Below, piece after piece: positions 17,984-26,462 of a stretch of DNA of 64,000 nucleotides. How positions within the stretch are numbered: the first letter of the stretch is position 1; each line of letters opens with the position of its first letter. Below the pieces are notes generated by a model. The model was not told the DNA's origin, searched no databases, and saw only the letters and a list, made by a program, of their open reading frames with translations. Source of the stretch: Arthrobacter sp. FB24 (lineage in GTDB: Bacteria > Actinomycetota > Actinomycetes > Actinomycetales > Micrococcaceae); the NCBI RefSeq assembly GCF_000196235.1, contig NC_008541.1, positions 2,604,001 through 2,668,000 on the forward strand. Reading direction: 5' to 3'. A program made the position numbers and the translations under genes.

Positions 17984-19429
17984 ATGCGCAGAGCACTGGC
18001 TGCCATGTTGCTCGTACTGCTCGGCCTGGTAAGCGGTCCAGCCGCCGCCCGCGCCGAGCCGCCGGTGGGGATCGTGGTGGAAGACGGTGCCGGCGTCCTG
18101 GACCGCAACCGCCTGATCCCGGCCGTGGAAGCCATGGACTTCTACGAACCCACCCGGGTTGCCGTGTTCACGTACCGGGGCTCGGCGGAGGACAACCTAA
18201 ACGAAGAAGTCCTTCGCTTCGCCCGGGCGCAACATCCGGAATGGATCAGCGGGGACGGCCAGAAATGGGCGGACGGTCTGTTCATCTTCGCGGTGGACCC
18301 GGTGGGACGCCATGTGGGCACCTACATGGGCGAGGACCGCAAGGTTTCCCTGGAACAGCGCGAGGACATCCAGAACGCCTCCAAGGATTTGCTGCGCGAT
18401 GCCCAGTGGACCGACGGAACCATCGCCGGCATCCGGCGCGGGGCGGAGCTGATCAACCAGCCCTGGTACCGGTCCACGGCATTTCTGGTGACGGCATGGA
18501 GCTCCGCCGCCGCGGCCGTCCTCGGTGCCGCGGCATGGTTGGTCGTGCGGTGGCGCACCAGGGCCGCCAGCCGCAGGGAGCTCGCCCGCGGGGACGCCAG
18601 CTACTCCAGCGTCAGCATGGATCTCCAGGTCACCGAGCTCAACGCCGGCACCATCCCGGAGTCCTCCCGGTACGGCAGCACCGTCCTCGAGAAGCACCGC
18701 ACCTTCCTGGCAAAGTACAAAACCGCCACGGAGCTGGCCAACCGGGCGCACGCGCTCACTCCACGTGCCATGAGCCGGCGGCCGAACCTCAAGCTGGTGC
18801 GGGATTTTGCCGACGCCTCCGCTGAACTGGATGCCCTCGATGACGTCATTGCGGACACCAACGCATTGCTCAACCGCGGATCAGCGTGGGCATCTGCCTG
18901 GGACCGGCAACTGGCGCCGTTCCGCAGTGACCTGGCAGCCCTGGAACAAATGCTCAGCAAGCGGCACGCCGCGGGCGACTCGGCGACTGCCGCGGCACTG
19001 CGGTCCTTCCGCGACGAGAGCCACCGGGACATTGAGAGGTGGTCGGCCGAACTCGCCGAGGGCACCACGAGCCCTGAAACGGCCCTGGACCGGCTGCGGG
19101 ATGCCCGGACGCACCTGACCGAACTGCTGAAAAACCACGCAGACACAGTCATCGCAGGCTTCGCGAAGACCGACCGGGAGGCCAGACTGATGCGAGAGGA
19201 AATGGACAGCGCGCAGGCCGGTACAAAGGTCAGGTACGGCCGTACTTACGAACCCAGCATCCTTGGCACGGTCTATCCGTCGTACTACTTCTTCTCAGTC
19301 CCCGCCTTCAACACCGGGTTCAGCACCGGGGTGGGGAGCGTCAGCACGGCCCGCGGCGGTGGCGGCACCACCGGCTACGGCGGCAGCGGAGGCAGTTTCT
19401 CCGGGTCCGGGAGTTCGTCCAGTTTCTAG
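17984..19429 (+). CDS. DUF5129 (TPM-like) secreted/membrane protein
   Basis: A 481-aa exported protein. A signal peptide (about 1-24, ending ARAEPP) is followed by a TPM-like extracytoplasmic domain (VLDRNRLIPAVEAMDFYEPTRVAVFTYRG, up to about 155), one membrane helix (about 168-188), and a long cytosolic alpha-helical, coiled-coil-prone region (about 200-410). The tail is Gly/Ser-rich (GGGGTTGYGGSGGSFSG), as in many TPM proteins. The ATG at 17984 has GGAAAGG 6 nt upstream. Function is unknown; TPM proteins are linked to membrane-protein repair. Confidence 0.83.
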   Translation: MRRALAAMLLVLLGLVSGPAAARAEPPVGIVVEDGAGVLDRNRLIPAVEAMDFYEPTRVAVFTYRGSAEDNLNEEVLRFARAQHPEWISGDGQKWADGLFIFAVDPVGRHVGTYMGEDRKVSLEQREDIQNASKDLLRDAQWTDGTIAGIRRGAELINQPWYRSTAFLVTAWSSAAAAVLGAAAWLVVRWRTRAASRRELARGDASYSSVSMDLQVTELNAGTIPESSRYGSTVLEKHRTFLAKYKTATELANRAHALTPRAMSRRPNLKLVRDFADASAELDALDDVIADTNALLNRGSAWASAWDRQLAPFRSDLAALEQMLSKRHAAGDSATAAALRSFRDESHRDIERWSAELAEGTTSPETALDRLRDARTHLTELLKNHADTVIAGFAKTDREARLMREEMDSAQAGTKVRYGRTYEPSILGTVYPSYYFFSVPAFNTGFSTGVGSVSTARGGGGTTGYGGSGGSFSGSGSSSSF

Positions 19430-19580
19430 GCACGGTTCAAGGCCCCGAACTGCCGGCGGTGCGGCCGCTGCGGCCCGCCACCGGGTCTCGACAAGGATCC
19501 CGGATCGGAGGAAGCTGAGCATCGTAAAGCGATCACTACATCGGTTCGCCGCATCGATTCAGACCAGGCAAACCGACTCC

Positions 19581-19612
19581 GCTGTCCGGTCGCGCATGCG
19601 GGTCCGGACAGC
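19581..19612 (+). repeat. Inverted repeat in the cupin 5' region
   Basis: GCTGTCCGG (19581-19589) and CCGGACAGC (19604-19612) form a perfect 9-bp stem with a 14-nt loop, 32 bp before the cupin start. It may be the DUF5129 terminator or a leader hairpin; no T-tract follows. Confidence 0.5.
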
Positions 19613-19644
19613 CCCATCCGCAACTCCGATTGATGGAGAGAGCC

Positions 19645-20022
19645 ATGACCACGAACGTTGTCGCTCAGCTCGCAGTAAAGTCGCACAATTCTCCGGACGA
19701 AAAGCGCCGCCCGGACAAGACGGAAGTGGATCTTGTATCCGTCGACGCCTACACCATCGGAAGATTCAAGTTTGAACCCGGCTGGCGTTGGTCCGAGTGC
19801 ATCAAGCCCGTCGTCCAGACCGATTCGTGCCAGCTCAGCCACGTTGGTTTCTGCGTTTCCGGCAAGCTCACGGTCCAGACTTCTGACGGCAGCCAGATCA
19901 CCATCGCCGCTGATGACTCCTACAGCATCCCGCCAGGGCATGATGCATGGGTTGAGGGAGACGAGCCCTTTACGGGCATCGAGTTCGTCAGCGCCGCAGT
20001 GTTCGCCAAGGCCGCCGAATAG
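19645..20022 (+). CDS. Cupin-domain protein
   Basis: A 125-aa single-domain cupin. The jelly-roll is recognisable: FKFEPGWRWSECIKP, then HVGFCVSGKLTVQTSDGSQITI, then DSYSIPPGHDAWVEGDEPFTGIEF. Metal ligands are partly altered from the classic H-x-H-x3-4-E/H set (SHVGF with one His, then PGHDAW). The substrate is unknown. The ATG at 19645 follows GGAG by 8 nt. Confidence 0.83.
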   Translation: MTTNVVAQLAVKSHNSPDEKRRPDKTEVDLVSVDAYTIGRFKFEPGWRWSECIKPVVQTDSCQLSHVGFCVSGKLTVQTSDGSQITIAADDSYSIPPGHDAWVEGDEPFTGIEFVSAAVFAKAAE

Positions 20023-20064
20023 CGGCCAGGCGGCGTCTGGCAGCCCAGGTGCACAGCAGCTTCC

Positions 20065-20256
20065 CTACTGCGGGTGGATCCTGTCCACAACGAAATCCCC
20101 GCCGGGAATGACCGTGGTTTCATGGCCGTCGTCGAAACGCACCACGTAGGGCGGCGCTCCGTCAGCGCCGTGGACCTCAATGATCTGGCCGTGCCGCTCC
20201 GCCGATCCGACCGTCTTGCCCCGGATAGTGATCCGGTCTCCCTGGGTTGCCTTCAT
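20065..20256 (-). CDS. DUF1918 small protein
   Basis: A 63-aa protein with SH3-like beta pattern: MKATQGDRITIRGKTVG then GQIIEVHGADGAPPYVVRFDDGHETTVIPGGDFVV, the DUF1918 hallmark. Function is unknown. The ATG at 20256 has an excellent GGAGGTGA ribosome site 6 nt upstream, which rules out the longer frame to 20427. Confidence 0.9.
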   Translation of the reverse strand: MKATQGDRITIRGKTVGSAERHGQIIEVHGADGAPPYVVRFDDGHETTVIPGGDFVVDRIHPQ

Positions 20257-20447
20257 GGCAATCACCTCCAAGAACCAGAGTACGAGTGTCGGGGCAGGGA
20301 TAACAGGGCCGTTCCGCACTGGCAGGACGGGGGTTTCGGCCGGGGGCCTATGCGGCGCCGGCCGGCATCTGGCGCTGGTGGCCGCCTGGCAGGAGTATTG
20401 GGATACAACGGATCTTGACCCTGGCACGGGACCGAGGGGGAGCTGCT

Positions 20448-21035
20448 ATGGCGGAGGAGAAACCGACCAGCTGGTGGGCTACGCTGCCCGGTCTGCTGAC
20501 CGCCGCCGCAGCGGTTATCACCGCTGTGACGGGGCTGCTGCTCGGCCTCGGGCAGCTTGGGATGTTCGACGCCGGCAAGCCCGCAGCTTCAACGGCGGGC
20601 TCCTCCGCCGCCGGCGCGTCCGCACAACCGGACGGCACCGTGCCGCCGTCGGGTGCCGGGTCCGGCGCCGCTAACAGCCCGGAATGGGCCGTGGCCCTGC
20701 CCGCCGAACGCCGCTACCGGGCTGCCGACGTCGAATACGAAATTCTCGGTGCCCGTGCCCGCCCTGATGTGTCCGGCAAGATCGCGGTGACGTTTACGCT
20801 CAGATGCACCAACCACGGCAGGTACGACATCAACTTCTGGGACTCAACATTCAGGCTGAACGCGAGCGGGGTGAGCCACTCCCCCGATTCCGGCCTGAAC
20901 GAGCTGGTGGCTGGCGATGCAAGCAAATCGGGCGATGTCCGCTTCACTATCCCGGCGGACACGCGCGATGCGGTCCTTCGCATCAAATTCGCAGAGGGCG
21001 AGGGCACGGTTCAGATCGCGATATCCCCGCCCTGA
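20448..21035 (+). CDS. Membrane-anchored protein with DUF4352-like extracytoplasmic domain
   Basis: A 195-aa protein: one N-terminal membrane helix (about 15-38), an Ala/Ser/Gly/Pro-rich linker (about 45-80), and a beta-rich domain (RYRAADVEYEILGARARPD, VTFTLRCTNHGRYDINFWDSTFRL) with the shape of DUF4352/immunoglobulin-like accessory domains. Function is unknown. The ATG at 20448 is preceded by GGGGGAG. Confidence 0.75.
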   Translation: MAEEKPTSWWATLPGLLTAAAAVITAVTGLLLGLGQLGMFDAGKPAASTAGSSAAGASAQPDGTVPPSGAGSGAANSPEWAVALPAERRYRAADVEYEILGARARPDVSGKIAVTFTLRCTNHGRYDINFWDSTFRLNASGVSHSPDSGLNELVAGDASKSGDVRFTIPADTRDAVLRIKFAEGEGTVQIAISPP

Positions 21036-21148
21036 AACCCCGGGCGGATACGTGGCGACGGGGAAGGCCGGTGACCGGCTGCCCCCAAGGCAGCAGATCA
21101 CCGGCCTGTCATCCTGTTCCCTGCCCCCGGCGAGAACGGGACGGAAGG

Positions 21149-21913
21149 CTAGGCTCCGGCGCGGACGAAAGTCACGCCGCCGGTGGCCGTCAGCCAGGAC
21201 AACGGGTGCGTGACGGTGGCGTTGACGCCGTTCATGCCGCCGCTGATCACCTGTCCGTCGCCGACGTAGATGCCCACGTGGCCGGACTGCACCACCATGT
21301 CGCCGGGCTGGGGTTCCCCCACCACTGAGCCGTAGTTCATGAACTGCATGGGTCCCAGGTCGCCGACGGGAATGCCTGCGGAGCCAAGCGCCTTCTCCAC
21401 CATGGCGGTGCAGTCCTGGGTGATGCCCAGTTGGGCATAGGCGGCAGAAACCATGGCGGCATTGACGCCGCCGGCAGCCGGGGCCGGGGCAGGGGCGGGC
21501 GCAGCCGCCTGGACCTGGACGGAAACGGCAGGGGCCGCCGGTGTCGCGGCCGGTGCCGGAGCTGCCGCCGGGGCCGCCGCTTCTGCCGGGGCGGGCTCTG
21601 CAACCGGCACTTCGACCGGAGCGGGGGTGGTGCTGACGTCCGGCCGCTCGAAGCTGATCCTGACGTGGGAGTCCGCGCTGAGCGGGGCACCCACCTGGGC
21701 CTGGGCGTCGAGGCCGGATGCCGGTGCCGAGTCGCGTTCCGCGGGAGCCTCGGCGGCCTGCGCAGCCATCCCGCTGGACAGGACCAGGCCCGAAGCCGCC
21801 GCAATTACCGCGGCCTGGCGGCCAACCTTGCTCCTGCCGCGGGCCGTTGGGAACCCGGAGCGCCCTGCAGGCGCGGTTGACGGATGATGAGCGGGCAGTT
21901 TGCGTGAAGACAT
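21149..21913 (-). CDS. Secreted NlpC/P60-like cell-wall hydrolase
   Basis: A 254-aa exported protein. A twin-basic N-terminus and signal helix (about 32-52, ending AAQAAEAP) lead to an Ala/Pro-rich spacer (about 95-140, cell-wall spanning) and a C-terminal NlpC/P60-like papain-fold domain. The candidate catalytic Cys is in QLGITQDCTAMVEKAL and the His in GDMVVQSGHVGIYVGDGQVISG. It would cut peptide stems of peptidoglycan. The start ATG 21913 has GGAGAGG 7 nt upstream, just after the end of a predicted c-di-AMP riboswitch, a known control of actinobacterial cell-wall hydrolases. Confidence 0.87.
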   Translation of the reverse strand: MSSRKLPAHHPSTAPAGRSGFPTARGRSKVGRQAAVIAAASGLVLSSGMAAQAAEAPAERDSAPASGLDAQAQVGAPLSADSHVRISFERPDVSTTPAPVEVPVAEPAPAEAAAPAAAPAPAATPAAPAVSVQVQAAAPAPAPAPAAGGVNAAMVSAAYAQLGITQDCTAMVEKALGSAGIPVGDLGPMQFMNYGSVVGEPQPGDMVVQSGHVGIYVGDGQVISGGMNGVNATVTHPLSWLTATGGVTFVRAGA

Positions 21914-21924
21914 GAAGTAACCTC

Positions 21925-22085
21925 TCCCGATGCCTGCGAGGTTAGCTGTCGGATTCGGATGGGAGACACCCGGCCGCAGTTGCCATCCGCTCAGAGGACG
22001 GCGTGCGGCTTCACCCCGAAGACCTGCACAAGAATCCTGCAGGCCAAAAGTGGTTTCCCCGTCCCTGCCGGATGGTTTCGATCGG
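21925..22085 (-). promoter_or_regulatory. ydaO/yuaA-type cyclic di-AMP riboswitch
   Basis: On the minus strand the leader of the NlpC/P60-like gene carries the family's conserved blocks in order: GACGGGGAAACCA (22063-22051), TTCGGGGTGAAGCC (22020-22007), and the 3' block AATCCGACAGCTAACCTCGC (21958-21939) followed by AGGC. The last block ends about 20 nt before the start codon, close to the ribosome site. ydaO riboswitches bind c-di-AMP and usually turn genes off when it is abundant; in actinobacteria they control cell-wall hydrolases. Outer boundaries are approximate. Confidence 0.88.
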
Positions 22086-22340
22086 ATCCCGGACCGCGGC
22101 AGGGTTAGGCAATCCGCCCGGGAGTGCCCGCATCTGAGATAACCGGCACCGTTCCACCGTACGCGTGCCTCTCGGCCGATGTCACATTTGAGTAACGCGC
22201 TGCCGGACCAAGGGCGGCATGCAGATGGCTGCTGTGTACTTGGGTACTGCGGCAATCAAAGTCGAGTGTTTTGCCTTGGCGCCGCGAGGCGTAGTCTACG
22301 TGCATGTTCTTGCGGGGGGACTCACACGCTTGGAGGCATC

Positions 22341-23843
22341 ATGCGTTGGTCGAATCAGCCTGTCCGCAAGCCCGCGCGTTGCGTGGCGGATCCCCCTGAA
22401 CCATTGGCCGAAGGCCGGCACGGCAGGCGCTGGGTTGCAGTCCTGGGTGCCCTGCTGCTTGCTGTCAGCACAGTGGCGGGCGTGGCCGGTACTTCGAAGG
22501 CTGCGGCGCCAACCATCGTCAGCCTGACGTTCGACGACGGCCTCGGCAGCCAGTTGGCCGCGGCGCAGGAGCTGAAAGCCCACGGACTGGTGGGAACTTT
22601 CTTCATCACCACGTCCTTCGTGGGCCAGTCCGGGTTCCTCACCCAGGCAAACCTGAACACTCTCGTGGCCGACGGCAATGAGATCGGCGGCCACAGCGTG
22701 ACCCACCCGGACATGACAACGCTCAGCGCAGCGGCCGCCAGCGCGGAGGCCTGCAACAGCAAGTCGACCCTCGAGGCCTGGGGCTTCACCGTCCGGAACT
22801 TCGCCTACCCCTTCGCGGCGGTGAATCAGACAGCCCAAAACGCCGTCAGCGGCTGCGGGTACAGCAGTTCCCGTGGCCTCGGCGACATCCGTTCTCCCGC
22901 CAGCTGCGCCGACTGCCCTGTCGCCGAGACGCTCCCGCCGCAGGAACCCATGGTCACCAAGGCGCCGGACCAGGTGGCCGCCACATGGACCCTGGCGGAC
23001 CTGCAGGCGACAGTCACCAACGCCGAGACAACCGGCGGCTGGCTGCAGCTGACGTTCCACGAGATTGCGAACGGAACGGATCCGTCGCTGTCCATCAGCC
23101 CCGCGCTGTTCAAAGAGTTCGTCACGTGGCTGGCCGCGCGGACAGCAAACGGTACGACGTCGGTGCGTACAGTGGCGCAGGCATTGGGCCAGTCCCCCGT
23201 GACGTCACCGCCTCCCTCGCCTTCACCGTCACCATCGCCGACCCCGTCACCCTCGCCGGCGGGCTCGTTTACGGATGTTCCCGCGAACTCGCAGTTCTAC
23301 ACGGAGATCAGCTGGCTCGCCTCGCAAGGGATTTCCACTGGCTGGGTTGAAGCCAACGGCACCAGCACGTATCGCCCGGCGCTCGCCGTCAACCGGGATG
23401 CCATGGCTGCCTTCATGTACCGACTCGCCGGGAGTCCGGCGTACACACCGCCGGGCACCTCCCCGTTTATCGATGTGACGCCGCAGACGCAGTTCTATAA
23501 GGAAATCGCCTGGCTCGCTTCGAAGGGCATTTCCACCGGCTGGGACGAAGGAAACGGCGCCAAGTCGTACCGGCCGCTGCAGACCGTGAACCGTGATGCG
23601 ATGGCAGCCTTCATGTACCGCTTTGCCGGCAGCCCTGCCTACAACGCCCCGGGCGCCTCCCTCTTCACTGACGTGGTCCCGCAGACGCAGTTCTACAAGG
23701 AAATCAACTGGCTCGCGTCGATGAACATCTCCACCGGCTGGGTCGAAGGGAACGGCACCAGGACCTTCCGTCCCGTCCAGTCCGTGAACAGGGACGCCAT
23801 GGCGGCCTTCATGTACCGCTACAACAACGCCTTCCCTGCGTAA
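22341..23843 (+). CDS. Secreted polysaccharide deacetylase with three C-terminal SLH-like repeats
   Basis: A 500-aa exported enzyme. After a signal helix (about 31-52) comes a NodB-fold deacetylase (about 56-270) with motif 1 TFDDG and motif 2 HSVTHPD, the metal-binding residues. A Pro-Ser linker (about 293-312) leads to three repeats of about 58 residues (starting FTDVPANSQFY, FIDVTPQTQFY, FTDVVPQTQFY), each with EI.WLAS..ISTGW and VNRDAMAAFMYR, resembling S-layer homology repeats. It probably removes N-acetyl groups from cell-wall or environmental glycans while anchored to the wall. The start ATG 22341 has GGAGG 6 nt upstream. Confidence 0.9.
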   Translation: MRWSNQPVRKPARCVADPPEPLAEGRHGRRWVAVLGALLLAVSTVAGVAGTSKAAAPTIVSLTFDDGLGSQLAAAQELKAHGLVGTFFITTSFVGQSGFLTQANLNTLVADGNEIGGHSVTHPDMTTLSAAAASAEACNSKSTLEAWGFTVRNFAYPFAAVNQTAQNAVSGCGYSSSRGLGDIRSPASCADCPVAETLPPQEPMVTKAPDQVAATWTLADLQATVTNAETTGGWLQLTFHEIANGTDPSLSISPALFKEFVTWLAARTANGTTSVRTVAQALGQSPVTSPPPSPSPSPSPTPSPSPAGSFTDVPANSQFYTEISWLASQGISTGWVEANGTSTYRPALAVNRDAMAAFMYRLAGSPAYTPPGTSPFIDVTPQTQFYKEIAWLASKGISTGWDEGNGAKSYRPLQTVNRDAMAAFMYRFAGSPAYNAPGASLFTDVVPQTQFYKEINWLASMNISTGWVEGNGTRTFRPVQSVNRDAMAAFMYRYNNAFPA

Positions 23844-23865
23844 GAACCCGCGTGAAGCGGAATAC

Positions 23866-24123
23866 GTGGTGAAACACTATTGCGTGGCGATCTGCCAGCT
23901 GAGCGATCAGCCGCCGGAGGATTTCGACGTCAACACGGAGCTCCTGATCCTCGAGGGCAAGGAACTGCATGTGGCGACGTGGGACGCCGAGCCGCGGGAC
24001 GGCGGCTTTGACGTCCTGGTTCTCAACGACCGTGTCAGCGCCCTCGGGTTCATGGTGGTTACAGACTGGGAGTTCCTGGAAGGCAGGGCCTACGCGGTGG
24101 TGGAGCGCCGGGCCGGCGGCTGA
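23866..24123 (+). CDS. Small hypothetical protein
   Basis: An 85-aa acidic soluble protein; family not recognised. The composition (DFDVNTELLILEGKELHVATWDAE, DGGFDVLVLNDRV) and codon use look coding. The start is GTG 23866 or the next codon GTG 23869, with AGCGGA upstream. Its last 34 bp overlap the convergent alkylation-repair gene, an arrangement that may have arisen when that gene lost its 3' end. Confidence 0.6.
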   Translation: MVKHYCVAICQLSDQPPEDFDVNTELLILEGKELHVATWDAEPRDGGFDVLVLNDRVSALGFMVVTDWEFLEGRAYAVVERRAGG

Positions 24124-24608
24124 GCGGCGTCCGCAAGCGACAGCGCCGCCGCGCGCCTCAGCCACGGATCGGGATCCCGCACCCAGCGCTCCAGCACAGC
24201 GCGTGCCCGCATCCCCGCTTGTCCTTCCAGCGCCGCCACCAGGGGACGGACGACGTCGACGGCGAGCGGGTCCACCAGCTCACCCAGCTGCGCCTCCCGC
24301 ACAAAGCCCTCGATCCGGGTGAGGTCGGAGTTGTTGAGCAGGGCCACCCGGGACTGCAGCAGGACAACCGCCGCCAGGCGGCGTTCGAAGACGGGAACCG
24401 ACCACAGCTCGGTGCTAAGGGCGGTGATGTCGTCGTGCACCAGGTCACGGTGGCGGCGCAGCATGTCACGGATGGTCCCCCGCACAGCACCGACGGATGC
24501 ACCGTAGAACTGAAGGCGGTCGCCCAGCCGGGCGTGCGCCTCTTCCGCCCTGAGCCAGGAACTCTCCCGCTGCAGCGAGGCATCCACGAAGTCACAGGCA
24601 TCGGTCAC
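24090..24608 (-). CDS. DNA alkylation repair-like HEAT protein, apparently C-terminally truncated
   Basis: A 172-aa protein with AlkD-type HEAT repeats: GASVGAVRGTIRDMLRRHRDL, VPVFERRLAAVVLLQSRVALL, and VRPLVAALEGQAGMRARAVLERWVRDPDPWLRRAAALSLAD. AlkD-like glycosylases are usually about 220-240 aa; here the frame ends soon after the WLRRAA helix in a low-complexity tail, so the last repeats, including a DNA-contacting region, appear missing. The start GTG 24608 is chosen to begin at the first helix. It may be non-functional. Confidence 0.7.
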   Translation of the reverse strand: MTDACDFVDASLQRESSWLRAEEAHARLGDRLQFYGASVGAVRGTIRDMLRRHRDLVHDDITALSTELWSVPVFERRLAAVVLLQSRVALLNNSDLTRIEGFVREAQLGELVDPLAVDVVRPLVAALEGQAGMRARAVLERWVRDPDPWLRRAAALSLADAAQPPARRSTTA

Positions 24609-24707
24609 CCGACTATTCTGTCCTAATATCGCGCGCTGGCACACGGGCACCGGTGCCCGTGTGCTGCCTGCGAGCGCGTGCCGCGGCTACGTGAGACACT
24701 CAGTCCC

Positions 24708-25739
24708 ATGCGTGAACTGGTCGTCCTGGGAACCGCCTCGCAGGTCCCCACCCGGACCCGAAACCACAACGGCTACCTGCTTCGATGGGACGGCGACGGG
24801 CTGCTCTTCGATCCCGGTGAAGGCACTCAGCGGCAGATGATCCACGCCGGCGTTTCAGCCAGCCAGATCACGCGGATCTGCCTCACGCATGTTCACGGGG
24901 ACCACTGCTACGGGCTTCCGGGCGTGCTCTCACGAATGGTCCTCGACGGCGTGCAGCACCCGGTGGACCTGCACTTTCCAGCCGCCGGCGGAGATGTGGT
25001 CCGCGCCCTCGTGTCCCTCGCCTCCCCCGGCCTGGACCTGCGGCTGCATCCGCACTCCGGTCCGGGCCCGATCGCGCCCGGGCTGGAGGTGCGGCCCCTG
25101 CGGCATCGCATCGACACATTCGGCTACCGGCTGGTGGAGCCCGAGGGGCGAACACTCCTGCCCCATCAGCTCGCAGCGGCAGGGATCGCCGGGCCGGAGA
25201 TCGCACGGCTGCAGCGTGAGGGGACAGTGCGCGGCGTGCGCCTGGAGGACGTGAGCGTTCCGCGCCCCGGCCAGAGCTTTGCCTTCGTCATGGATACCGC
25301 GGAATGCGACGGTGCACGGGAACTCGCCGACGGCGTGGACCTCCTCGTGGCGGAGTCCACCTTCAGCGACGACGACGCCGCGCTCGCCGCCCGGTATCTT
25401 CACCTCACCGCCGGGCAGGCAGGCGCGCTGGCCGCCACCGCCGGGGCCGGCACGCTCCTCCTTACGCATTTCTCGTCTCGCTACAGCGACGTCAGTGGGC
25501 TGGCGGAGCAAGCCCGTGCCCGTGCGGGCCTGGCAGCCGTCATCGCCGCACAGGATCTGGACAGAATCCCCTTGCCCAAACGGCAACGGGACTCCCGGCC
25601 GGCTGGCGAGTCTGCCGCCCCGAGGCAAACAGTGTCAGTAGACGAAGATGTCGATCCAGGCGCGGTTGTGTGCATGCAGCAGGACCAGGAACAGCACAAA
25701 GTCGAACAGCAGGTGTACGGCCACGATGTAGGACAGTGA
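24708..25739 (+). CDS. rnz: Ribonuclease Z-like MBL-fold protein
   Basis: A 343-aa metallo-beta-lactamase-fold nuclease of the RNase Z group, which matures the 3' end of tRNAs. The zinc motif H-x-H-x-D-H is in LTHVHGDHCYG (about 65-70); PGEGTQRQM, the DTAECDGA segment and the distal LLLTHFSSRY follow. The recognisable domain ends near residue 292 (QDLDRIPLP). The last 50 residues are of different composition and are encoded opposite the 3' end of the CPBP gene (105-bp overlap). The ATG at 24708 replaces a longer in-frame start. Confidence 0.88.
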   Translation: MRELVVLGTASQVPTRTRNHNGYLLRWDGDGLLFDPGEGTQRQMIHAGVSASQITRICLTHVHGDHCYGLPGVLSRMVLDGVQHPVDLHFPAAGGDVVRALVSLASPGLDLRLHPHSGPGPIAPGLEVRPLRHRIDTFGYRLVEPEGRTLLPHQLAAAGIAGPEIARLQREGTVRGVRLEDVSVPRPGQSFAFVMDTAECDGARELADGVDLLVAESTFSDDDAALAARYLHLTAGQAGALAATAGAGTLLLTHFSSRYSDVSGLAEQARARAGLAAVIAAQDLDRIPLPKRQRDSRPAGESAAPRQTVSVDEDVDPGAVVCMQQDQEQHKVEQQVYGHDVGQ

Positions 25740-26462
25740 CTTCGTCCGGGTGAAGATGAACGCCTGGAGCATGGCGAAAGGAAAGATAAACACCGGCGCC
25801 CACGCGTGGAAACCCAGTTCCCAAAGGAACGATGTGAACAGGACGGCCTGCAGCACGTTGGCTTGCGCAAGCGGCAGGTGCCGGCGCAGGAGCGCAAAGA
25901 CGGTGCAGATAAAGAACAGCTCGTCCCAGATGCCCAGCGCGTTGGTGCCCAGGAAGAGGCGGAAGATTCCTTCGGGGTCCGATACCGCTGGCCAGTTGCT
26001 GTATACCCCGGTATTGACCATGTACGCCGGGAGCAGGGCGTATCCCATCAGCACGACGGCGGCGAGGTACCATTTTTCCGCTCGCGTCCATGGGTGCCCG
26101 GTCAGCACGGGAAACCTGACAGCGTGCTCCTTGAAGACCCATCGCGACACCGCGTAAGGAACTCCCACCGCGATGATCATCGCCGTGCCCATGACCACCA
26201 TGTGCCCGGTGCTGATATCAGTGGTGATCGGAACCAGGCTGATGGCTACGAGCCCGAGAGCGATCAGGGCGAGGTCCCGGAGGAGGGCACGGTCAATGAA
26301 GCCCGCCAGTACCAGGGCCAGCGCCAGCAGCCCGTACCCCGGGAGTTTCTGTTCCAGGACGTAGAGGACGAAGCCGGAGAGCGACACAAGGGCCGAGGGA
26401 ATCAGCTTCAGCGATAGGCCGTTGCGGACGCTGGTTCCGGCCGCGGGCGCACGGTTAGACAT
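25635..26462 (-). CDS. CPBP/CAAX-like intramembrane protein
   Basis: A 275-aa protein with about eight membrane helices. The CPBP-type helices are visible: GIWDELFFICTVFALLRR where EExxxR is expected, FLWELGFHAW for the F/x-x-H motif, and HLLFDFVLF at the end. The first motif is D-E with no arginine at the canonical spacing, so protease activity is doubtful. Its ATG overlaps the stop of the upstream dienelactone hydrolase stump by 8 bp. Its 3' end runs opposite the rnz tail. Confidence 0.75.
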   Translation of the reverse strand: MSNRAPAAGTSVRNGLSLKLIPSALVSLSGFVLYVLEQKLPGYGLLALALVLAGFIDRALLRDLALIALGLVAISLVPITTDISTGHMVVMGTAMIIAVGVPYAVSRWVFKEHAVRFPVLTGHPWTRAEKWYLAAVVLMGYALLPAYMVNTGVYSNWPAVSDPEGIFRLFLGTNALGIWDELFFICTVFALLRRHLPLAQANVLQAVLFTSFLWELGFHAWAPVFIFPFAMLQAFIFTRTKSLSYIVAVHLLFDFVLFLVLLHAHNRAWIDIFVY

